Shown here piece by piece: positions 55,549 through 64,000 of a stretch of DNA of 64,000 bases (position 1 is the stretch's first letter; every line of letters starts with the position of its first letter). The DNA lies in the NCBI GenBank assembly GCA_026122225.1, contig JANEZZ010001953.1, positions 1,240,001 to 1,304,000 of the forward strand, in the 5' to 3' direction. This DNA is from Heloderma charlesbogerti (taxonomy: Eukaryota; Chordata; Lepidosauria; Squamata; Helodermatidae). Position numbers and translations under genes: made by a program. A model generated the notes under the pieces. It worked only from the letters and a program-made list of their open reading frames with translations, made no database searches and was not told where the DNA came from.

Positions 55549-55779
55549 TTTGTTGCTGAAAAGGAGGATGTGGGGGAGTTGCCAAACATGTTGGGAAAGT
55601 ACCAAGGTGGGGGGAATAGAAGAGGTTATTCTTCCCCCGTCTTACACCTGCTCAGCAGCAGCAGCTCTGGAGACAATTAAAGACTATAAGGCTCTGTTTT
55701 CTAGCATACCTGGGCAAACCTCCCTGGTCCAGAACTCTATTCTGACAGGGAATCACCACCCATTCAATCTCTGCCTTAT

Positions 55780-56376
55780 TGAGCTCTGGGGAAGCATGCT
55801 GCAGATATTGCTGCTGAGATTAAAGCTATGTTGGATTTGGAGGTGATCCAGCCCTCCCATAGCCCGTGGTCCTCTCCTGTGGTTCTGGTGGACAAAAAAC
55901 TTGAGGGGGAGGGATTAGATTCTGTGTTGATTATCGCCATCTGAACCAGCTGAGCCAGCCAGATCCTTATCCCATGCCCTGAGCAGATTACATTCTTGAA
56001 GAGCTTGAGGGGACCAAGTACATTATGACGATTGATTTCACTAAAGGTTATTGACAAGTGCCCCTGGTTGAGGACACTGCACTGAAGTCTGCTTTCATGA
56101 CCCATTTGGGCCTCTATCAGTTCATGGTCCTCCCCTTTGGAGTCAAAGGGGGGCCCTCTGCCTTTCAGAGGCTCATAAACAGATTGTTGAATGGGTTGGG
56201 GGCTTTTGCTTGTGTGTGCTTGGATGATGTGGCCATTTTTAGTCAGACCTGGGACTCTCACCTTGAACATGTTCATCAGGTGTTCCAAAGAATCCAAGAG
56301 GCTGGACTAACACTTAAGGCTGTAAAGTGCCAATTTGGTCTGGGGGAGGTCACTTACTTAGGCCATTGAGTAGGAG
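55780..56376 (+). pseudogene. Gypsy reverse transcriptase
   Basis: Fragments before 56050 read PWSSPVVLVDKK, FCVDYRHLNQ and YIMTIDFTKGY, with stops. The frame 56058-56369 continues VPLVEDTALKSAFMTHLGLY, FMVLPFGVKGGPSAFQRLIN and CVCLDDVAIFSQTWDSHLEH, where LDD is the catalytic box. It ends VTYLGH followed by a stop. The motifs are Ty3/Gypsy-type. It lies about 230 bp after the integrase. Confidence 0.88.
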
Positions 56377-56393
56377 GCGGGACTATTAAACCA

Positions 56394-56965
56394 TTGGAGG
56401 CCAAGATCGTTTCCATTCAAGACTGGCCAGAGCCCAAGACAAAGAAACAGGTGCAGTCCTTTCTGGACTTGGCTGGGTTCTACCAGTGGTTTGTCCCCCA
56501 TTTCAGCGATGTGGCTGCACCCCTAATGGATTGTGCAAGAAAAGGTAACCTGTGCAGGTGCAGTGGTCCAAGTGGTGCCAGCAGGCTTTTGATTTGCTTA
56601 AAGCCTGGTTAATAGACTATCCAGTCCTGCAGGCACCTGTTTTAGATGCCCCCTTTGTGCTCCAGACCGATGCCTCTGAGGCTGGGTTGGGGTTGTGCTG
56701 TTGCAGGAGGGGCCTGATCAAGAATTTCACCATTGTGTACCTGAAAAAACTCCTGGCTTGGGAGAAAATTCTAGCCACCATGGAGAAGGAATGTTGGCTA
56801 ATGTGTGGGCCCTGGGTAAGCTTCGGCCCTACCTTTGAGGTCGTAAGTTTCAACTTCAAACAGATCACTCCCCCTTGTGTTGGCTGGATAGGATAAAGAG
56901 CTCCAGTCAGAAGTTGTTATGCTGGAGTCTAGCCTTGCAGAACTATGATTTCACTATTGTCCATG
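56394..56965 (+). pseudogene. RT thumb / RNase H region of the Gmr1-like element
   Basis: IQDWPEPKTKKQVQSFLDLA and FYQWFVPHFSDVAAPL are the RT connection. After a frameshift VLQTDASEAGLGL gives the first RNase H Asp, then WEKILATMEKECW. The last recognisable residues, LQNYDFTIVHV, end at the TGTCAGGG where the repeat at 56966 begins. The final RNase H motif (DALSR-like) is absent. Confidence 0.8.
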
Positions 56966-57130
56966 TCAGGGCTCAGCTTCAGCACTGCATCGGGCCTTGT
57001 AGGTTATAGCCAGGATTTGATTAGAAGTAGCCTGGAAGGGCTTGGTCCTATTCAGCCTCTGGAATGTCAGAATCTGTGTGAGCTTATCTCTGTCAATGTT
57101 CTCAGAGCAGAGCCGGGGGAGTTGCTGATC
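56966..57130 (+). repeat. Interspersed repeat joined to the truncated Gypsy element
   Basis: TCAGGGCTCAGCTTCAGC, then GGTTATAGCCAGGATTTGA, match 43697-43530 on the - strand. The match stops near 57125. Confidence 0.65.
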
Positions 57131-58584
57131 CTCTGCCAACCAGCTGCTTCCCTTTAGAAAAGTTGCATTTTCTGAAACTGTTTACTCCGATTTTCTTTTA
57201 CTGAAAGCGGCTCCCTGGTGGTTTTACCACAGTGTGCCATGTCCCCCCCCCCCCCCGCATTAAATCCTGGGTGTGCCTCTGTGACCTGGCAGTGACGTGT
57301 CAAGGGGGTGGGACATCCCATTCCCTCTTGTTTCCCCAGTGGAAGTAGTTTTCCCATTGAGAAAATCCCCAGGAGCGCAGCAGCAACCCCTCACATTACC
57401 ACAGTAGTGGGGACATTCACCTTAGGTAGCCTGCTTTTAATCTTTAACATATCCCTTCTGTGCATGTTTACTCAGAAGTAAGAAATAAAACTCTCTCCCC
57501 TGTAGTGAAAGGGTTAAAGGCTAACTTTAGTAACTCACCCTAAAGTGCTCTTTCACTTCTCCTTTGCTCTCCTAAACTGGTATTGTGATGTTGTACTTCT
57601 TTGATGTTCTGTAGTTTCTCTGATGTAAAGTTATTTCTCCATTGTTATGTAAAGTCCTGTCTCATTGCAAGCAGGGAGAAGGAGAAAGGGAGAAGTGGGG
57701 TGGGGGTTGGAAGCAATAGGCAAAAGTGCGCACATGGGGGAAAACGGAGTGGGAGCAATAACTCTGCAGCAGATTGCTGGAATGGGGTGAAGCTCTCAGG
57801 AGGAGCCTTCAGATGCTGCACTGGAGCAACAGAGGTCATCGGTTGTGAAGGAATTCAGACTGCTCTTAAGTTCCCATGAAATCGCTTGTGAAGACAGTCC
57901 CCTGGAATCTATTCTTCTTAACCACCAGCACCCCCTTCAGTGGAAAGGAAGGGCATTCTGTACATGATCAGAGACATATTTTCTTTTTAATGTAACCTAC
58001 TGGGCTGGGGAGGGCCATCCCAGCACCTAATATGTAGAAACATAAGAGATTGGAAACCATTCCCCCTGACTCAGAAGCAATGCCTTCTAGCCTGAGAACT
58101 GCAAGATTATTCAGCAATGGGGAAACAGAATTCTGCATATATCTAGAGGCACATGATTTTCCCAAGCTAAACTGTAGGCATACATAGGATAGTGCCAAGA
58201 CAGAGACAATATGGAGTTGGGGCTGTTCCTGACTAATTTTATGCTTGGCTTTATTTGTATTTTATGGAATTTATTGAGATTTAGAGCCCACCCTAGCCCA
58301 GAGGCTCAGGAATAACAATTTAAAAGGGATGTACAAAATATATCATTGCTAGGAAGCCATTCTTTGTCACCCTCCTTGTGCTATGTGCCAGTGCTCTAAG
58401 TTGTGTGGGGTGGTGGATGATCTTGCCTTTGGGACTGGGGTTTGGAGCAGGTGGCGCTTTAGCTTCTTCCTCCAACTCTGTGATTGCATGATGGCTTCTT
58501 TGTTTCCTGCAGATCTGATGATTCCTACATGTGGTGATGACCTTCTCATTCTCTGGTCAATAGCCCACTGGTTGCCTCTTTTTA
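57131..58584. other. Unassigned sequence
   Basis: No gene recognised. A C-run at about 57244-57257 and several short frames without motifs are all that is seen. Confidence 0.4.
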
Positions 58585-60224
58585 CAGTCAGGGCCAGAAA
58601 TATTGGAACAAGGATAACTGTTTTGGCAGTTGGCCTCTGTACACCACCACATTGAAGTTGAAAGGAAACACACCCAGATGGGAGCGAAGTCAGGACTTTC
58701 AGCTGTAATGCAAGGGGTTTGACAAAAGTGGGGCACTAACCATTCAGGAAGGACAGCCAGTGGCATACACACACCCCCATCGTTGGTGGCTCATAAGTAA
58801 TGGAACAAACCAACATCATTTCAAACTTAAGGACTGCCTTTAATATCTGGATGAAACTCCTTTGCAGTCAATGACTGCCTGAAGTCTGGAACCCATGGAC
58901 ATGACCCAATGCTGAGTTTCCTCCCTCGAGATGCTTTGCCAGGCCTTTACTGCAGCTGCCTTCAGCTGCTGCTTGTTTGTGGGTCTTTCTGCCTTCAGTC
59001 TTGTCTTCAGGAAGTGAAAAGCATGCTCTGCTGGGTGGAGATCAGGTGACTGACTTGGCCATTGAAGAACATCCCACTTCTTTGCCTTCAGAAACTCTTG
59101 GGTAGCTTTAGCTGTATGTTTTGGGTCATTATCCATCTGCAATATGAAACAGCGTCCTATCAGTTTGGCAGCATTCAGCTGAATCTGAGCAGAAAGTATA
59201 GTCCTACACACTTCAGAATTCATCCTGCTGCTTTTATCAGCAGTCAGGTCATCAATAAACACCAGTGACCCGGTTCCATTGGCTTGCCCATGCCATAACG
59301 CTGCCTCCACCATGTTTGACAGACGATGTGGTATGCTTTGGATCATGAGCTGTTCCTTTCCTTCTCCACACTTTTCCCATCATTCTGGTACAAGTTAATC
59401 TTGGTTTCATCAGTCCAAAGAATCTTATTCCAGAACTGGGGAGGCCTTTTTAGGTGTTTGCTGGCAAAGGCTAATCTGGCCTGTCTGTTCTTGAGTGTTA
59501 CCAGTGGTTTGCACCTTGTTGTGAAGCCTCTGTATTTACATTCATAAAGCCGTCTCTTGACTGTAGATATTGACAATGATGTGCCTCCCTCCTCAAGAGT
59601 GTTCTTGACTGGGCTAGATGTTGTGAAAGGGGTCCTCTTCACCATGAGCAGAATTTTGCGGTCATCCACTTTAGTTGTCTTATGTAGTCTTCCAGACCTT
59701 TTGCTGTTGCTGAGCTTGCCAGTTAATTCCTTCTTTTTCAGGATGTTCCAAACTGTTGTGTTGGCCACTCCCACTGTTTTTGCTATCTCTCTGATGGGTT
59801 TATTTTGTTTCCTCAGCCTAATGATGGCCTCCTTCACTTGCATGGACACCTCCTTGGACCTCATGTTGGGACTTCCAGTGAACAGCTACCAAATGCAAAT
59901 GTCACACTCAGAACCACCTCCAGGCCTTTTATCTGCTTGATTGGTCATGGGGTATCCAGGAAACAGGCCACACCTGGCCATGCAGCTGCTTGTCAGCCAT
60001 TTGCTCCATTACTTATGAGCCACCAAAGATGGGGGTGTGTATATACCACTGGCTGTACTTCCTGAATGGTTAGTGCCCTGCTTTTGTCAACTCCCTTGAA
60101 TTACAGCTGAAAGTCCTGACTTTGCTCCCATCTGGGTGTGTTTCCTTTCAGATTCAGTGCGGTGGTGTACAGAGGTCAACTGCCAAAACAGTTATCCTTG
60201 TTCCAATATTTCTGGCCCTGACTG
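58585..60224 (-). mobile_element. Tc1-like DNA transposon, full length, with long inverted repeats
   Basis: The 1640-bp element begins CAGTCAGGGCCAGAAATATT and ends with its complement, with TA on both sides (58583-58584, 60225-60226). The inverted repeats are about 220 bp (to about 58806 and from about 60003). Each repeat contains an outer ATTGGAACAAGG and an inner TAATGGAACAAA motif, an IR/DR-like arrangement of two transposase sites. One transposase gene on the - strand is broken by a frameshift. Confidence 0.92.
58840..59864 (-). pseudogene. Tc1-like transposase, broken by a frameshift
   Basis: The first frame (59864-59343) has the paired helix-turn-helix DNA-binding part (MRSKEVSMQVKEAIIRLRKQ, GVANTTVWNILKK), a GR-rich hook (SGRLHKTTKVDDRKI), and the first catalytic Asp in KILWTDETKINLYQ. 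The second frame (59346-58840) carries LQMDNDPKHTAKATQ and WPSQSPDLHPAEHAF, so D and E are 34 residues apart (DD34E). It ends IDCKGVSSRY. The two frames are out of register near 59345, and the glycine-rich block expected between them is degraded. Total length about 340 codons, normal for Tc1. Confidence 0.92.
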
Positions 60225-60226
60225 TA

Positions 60227-63200
60227 AATGTTCCAATCCAGTTGTGTCATTTTGCATTTTTTAAAACAACCACGTCTTTCTTGATGAGCTGAAGCCTTTC
60301 TTTAAAGAGGACCTGTCCTCTCCCCACCTCAATTTTGTCTCTGGTACTGAGGCTTGGGAAAGAATCTCTCTGGGGTCCCCCCCCAACATACACTAGCATT
60401 ACAATGAGGCCATTCCTCCTTCTTCCTGCAAGCCAGCAGGGGGTGCAGCAAAAGATCTTTGCACCTGAGGCAAGGTCGGGTGTGTATGTCTTTGGTGGTG
60501 GTCTAGGTTGTATTTGTAGTGACGTATGCGTTGACTCACCAGTGCAAGACCCCACTATGTCCACTCTGAGCTGATCTTTATTTTCTACATCACTTTGGGT
60601 GTCTCTACATTAAAGAAAAAGACCGCAGTCCTACCATTGTGGAGCCTTTCCATGTTTACCGCAGGCTCTGAGACAGTGACCACATGATTGCTGAGAGGGG
60701 AAGTTTTTAATTTTCAATGTTACATAGATCTCAATGAAACTGCGCCACCTTGTGGCTATTTAATAGTGCAACATAGAATGTACACAATAGAGAAAATCCA
60801 GGATATTTAAATACCTCATTATTGCTGGCTCTTTTAAACAGGGAATTACTGGGAAATACCGCTGGTTGTGCCCTGGAGGTTGATGATATGGTGAAAAGGA
60901 CCTGCCAGTGTTCATGAGTGACCCACCACGACTGTGCAATAAAAGGCTCGTGTGATGGCGCCTTTTATGTGTATGTACATATGCGTGTGAGTATGAGTGA
61001 GTGTATGTGTAAATGTATGCATTTTTTATGAATTCCATGTGCATCCACAATAAAAAGCAAGTTTAATTATTTATTTATTACATTTCTATACTGCCCAATA
61101 GCCGAAGCTCTCTGGGCAGTTCACAAAAATTAATGGAGAAGACTACTGCAAGTTTCCCTTTCTAAAAAAACCCATCTCAAGTGGCACACTCTGTGGGCAT
61201 TGGAGATGAAAGGACAAAAGCAGTAACCCAAATGGACCACAGAATTCTAAACTGTGAAGCAGTAACTGTGGAGCCATCTAATACAAACCCCAATTTTTTT
61301 ATCTGCAACTCTTAACAGGAAGGCAATTCCACAACTCCTCTATGTAGCGTTGTTGCAGGTTTGAATCACTGCTATAGCAAGAAGCTTCTCTTAACCTCCC
61401 TATAGTTTAAAACCCACTGCTGGCCTGGTCTACACAGGCAGGAGAATGTGGTAGGATTTAGAGATGATGAGCTTCACCGCTTTTCAGACTGCCAGAATCA
61501 TTAGTGCCACTAGGGAGAGCCCAAGTGTTCACCCAGACAGTGGCAGGTGATGAGGACAGCAGGGCAGCAAAAGCAAACTCCATGTATTCCTGTTGTGCTA
61601 TGATTTAAGTGAATAACATGCAGAACCTCACACCCTCAGAAGTTTTTTTTAAATCAGGTTGGTAAACAGTTTTTGTTGTTCTAATTTTTATGGAATGAAG
61701 AAGCAGTTGTAAAGTATGGAATAATAGTGGAAGGGGGAGAAGACAAATGTTAGGTGTGTGCTTCATAACTGAAGTAATACACATGGTCATCTAAAGGGCC
61801 CCCATGATGTATTTTTTTAAAAAAAGCATTTTTACCCTGATCTTCAGCCAAAAAGGCACACAGACCAGCTTACAGTAGATCAATAAAAACAAAACAGTTG
61901 AAAAGGCATGACGCAAAAGGAAAATGGGATGAGGAGGGAAGAAGAAAACAAGCAAATTCAGGCACCACTTCTTAAAGTTACATAGTAGTTCTTATAAGAC
62001 CATCTGGAATGGAAACCGCAGAGGAACCCCCAAATGGAGCTGGACTGTCAGCAGAGCCTATGGAGCAGGCCCTGCTTTCTGGCTCTCCCTCTGCTGCAGC
62101 CTGATGGAATGGCTCCTGCCAGGTGACAGTGGGGGAGGGAGGAGGCCAATGGAGCTGATCTCTCCAAACACTGTACAGCTTGGATCCCCAGCTTGGTGCC
62201 TATAGGTGCCACAGTGCTGCTAGGTCACACTGAAGTGACCACCAGGCTGTTGCTGTCTGCAGGTGGGTTTTTTTCCTGTGTGAGTGGAGTAATTTCTCCA
62301 TTCACCTGAATAGGGAAATACAAGCAGTCCCGCCAAAGAACAGCCTGAGAGAAGCCCACCTGCTGCCAAGGACACTGTTGCCACAAGTGTCCTGGACAGA
62401 GGTGGGATCCCCCTCCACCTGTTCCCTTGGCAGGGCAGCCTTCCTTCCTATTTTCAAGTGAATTGAGTGATAAGACCATAAAGTCCAGGGTCTAAAATGA
62501 CCTTGCTCCTGAACTGGCCAAAATGCCAGTATTTTCACTCAATTGAAAAGTAGCACTTCACAGAAAAAGCTTCTAGTTCAGCCCTCTGTCTTCTGTGCCT
62601 CTTTTTGGTTTTCAGAGAGTCTTTTTACATAGAGGAGCATTAAAAATCCCCCACCTATAATCTGAAGTGGTACAATCCATTTTACCATCTCATTCTATGG
62701 CAGGAGTAGGCCAGGCCCTGTCCTTCATGTTAATCACCTGGACAATTGTTCCCTCTCCACTTCCTGATATCCCTTTAAGTGTGCGAGTCTTAGAAACTGA
62801 CAGGATATACCAGCTTAATTTTGCATGTGTTCAGGCTAAACTTTCCCACTCCCTTCAGGGTTTTCCTTCACTTTAGTGGGAGCATAATTCTGGTTCATCC
62901 CTTAAAGAAACCACCTCACCAGCTGATTAAATACAGCCAAGGGAAAAGTGGCTAATGGTGGCAGGGCTAGACCAAGGCATTTTGCTGCTGAGGCGAAGAA
63001 CAAGATGGCACCTGCTCATTCCACACACAGAAGCTGACAGGAGTGGCAGCGAATCTTCCTTAAGATGGAAGGGAGAGCACCCTTCACTGCACTGGAAACA
63101 CTTCACTGCTGTTTTAGGGGGGCACCAGACAGGCTGCAGGGCATACAGTCCTTGAACAACCAGGGAGCTCAGGAGGAACTTATAGGGGCTTCCACTGCTT

Positions 63201-64000
63201 CCCTTTAGCATCTGCTGCCTGAGTCAGTTACCTCACCCAGCCTGGTGGTTAAGGTTGGCCCTGTTCAGACTGCAAACGGAAGGGCAGACTGAAGATAGAG
63301 GTGGCCTTAGCACATGAAATGTTGTGAAGTAGTATGTTTTTGGTGGCAAATTTCAACATTCATTTATTTATTGGTTATATTTATACCCCGCTCCTCACTT
63401 AAGATTGGCGCTCAAAGAGGCTTATGGCAATTAACATCCCTCACAAAAATACAATATCAGCTTTTAGGGATATATGGGTGTATTTATGGCTGTCTCTTCT
63501 GTCTCCTGCCATGCTGCTGTGTGAGGGAAGGACGACACACACCGACTGCCCCTGCACTCCACGTACAGAAGCTGCCAGGACTGGTGGGTGAATCTTACAC
63601 TGGCAACGGGACAGCATCCTCCACTGTACCTGAGGGCAGCAGGCTAGCTTGGGGGTTTCAGGGAAGGCCACGTGGCACAGAGGGCTCTGTCTTCCAATGC
63701 CTTGCTGCTGCAAGAAGCAGCCCTCCTGTTGACACTTAACGGAGGCCTAAAGTTGCCATTGTATCTGAGGGATATATCCATGAGGTAGGGACAGCCAGCC
63801 AAAGCTGATGTCCGCATGCAAGACTCCTCCAAGCAAGGGGTGGGGTTCTGATTGGTCCAGGATTCCCCCTTGTATGGGCACACAGGAATGGGCTGCCACA
63901 CGCACTCACTGAATGTGTGGCCAGCAGGTGTCATGCCAGGGGGCCAGAGAGTGCTCTCCTGTGTGGCCCTGCCATCTGTGTGACACCCACTGAAGTAAAG
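60227..64000. other. Terminal 3.8 kb without recognised gene
   Basis: LINE-type 3' tails occur near 61062-61135 (TATTTATTACATTTCTATAC, then CTCTGGGCAGTTCACA, minus orientation) and near 63360-63450 (ATTTATACCCCGCTC). Open frames are short and overlapping. No exon with splice signals and recognisable product was found. Confidence 0.45.

Larger units (their letters stand above)
52150..56965 (+). mobile_element. Ty3/Gypsy retrotransposon of Gmr1 type (integrase before RT)
   Basis: From left to right: 5' LTR, primer-site region, gag-like frame, protease, integrase, RT and RNase H. Placing integrase upstream of RT is a Copia-like order, but the RT and integrase sequences are Gypsy-like. This combination defines the Gmr1 group of deuterostome Gypsy elements. 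There is no 3' LTR; similarity ends in RNase H at 56965 and another repeat begins. In-frame stops and frameshifts show it is inactive. Confidence 0.85.

Overview
The window looks like nuclear DNA from a squamate reptile (lizard type). It holds interrupted vertebrate genes with consensus splice sites and one CpG island. Most of the rest is a mix of CR1, L2-like and L1 LINEs, tRNA-headed SINEs of the kind I know from lizard genomes, hAT, Harbinger and Tc1 DNA transposons, and Ty3/Gypsy elements. The species cannot be told from the sequence.

Host genes. Two convergent genes can be read. On the + strand, positions 1-85 end in a splice donor, 11565-11642 is the terminal coding exon, and a repeat-poor 3' UTR of about 3.9 kb runs to a poly(A) signal at 15519. 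I tentatively call this REEP1, from its basic C-terminal tail and from synteny. On the - strand is a complete four-exon gene for mitochondrial ribosomal protein bL35m (MRPL35), exons 30845-30812, 29946-29745, 27850-27706 and 25702-25514. All splice phases agree and the product is 189 residues. Its start codon lies in a CpG island (about 30480-31690). In human, MRPL35 and REEP1 are also tail-to-tail neighbours. The expected divergent partner IMMT was not recognised.

Layout. 1-11.5 kb: REEP1 intron with a CR1 whose 5' part is inverted, a palindromic hAT-like element and an L2-like tail. 11.5-15.5 kb: REEP1 last exon and 3' UTR. 15.9-19.1 kb: a decayed Gypsy element with both LTRs, interrupted by an L2-like LINE. 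19.9-21.1 kb: a SINE split by a palindromic element that is itself split by a solo LTR. 22.0-25.3 kb: a 3.3 kb hAT-type element without transposase. 25.4-30.8 kb: MRPL35, with an L2-like LINE holding an L1 insertion. 33-36 kb: L2-like LINE, SINE, palindromic element. 36.5-40.5 kb: nearly full-length CR1. 41-47 kb: solo LTR, palindromic element, Harbinger MITE, tandem repeats. 48-57 kb: a nested stack (CR1 split by an L2-like LINE, itself split by two hAT-type elements) abutting a Gypsy element with integrase upstream of reverse transcriptase. 58.6-60.2 kb: a complete but frameshifted Tc1-like transposon. 60.2-64 kb: no recognisable gene.

The most unusual system is a dispersed family of hAT-like elements (TAGGGATGT ends, 8-bp target duplications in three copies) whose interiors are built almost wholly of repeated hairpins. 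These alternate a GATAGGCTACGTAAAT / ATTTACGTAGCCTATC palindrome with a GCAAATGGC / GCCATTTGC palindrome. Five copies have their own ends, and a sixth block of the same modules sits inside another hAT family's MITE.
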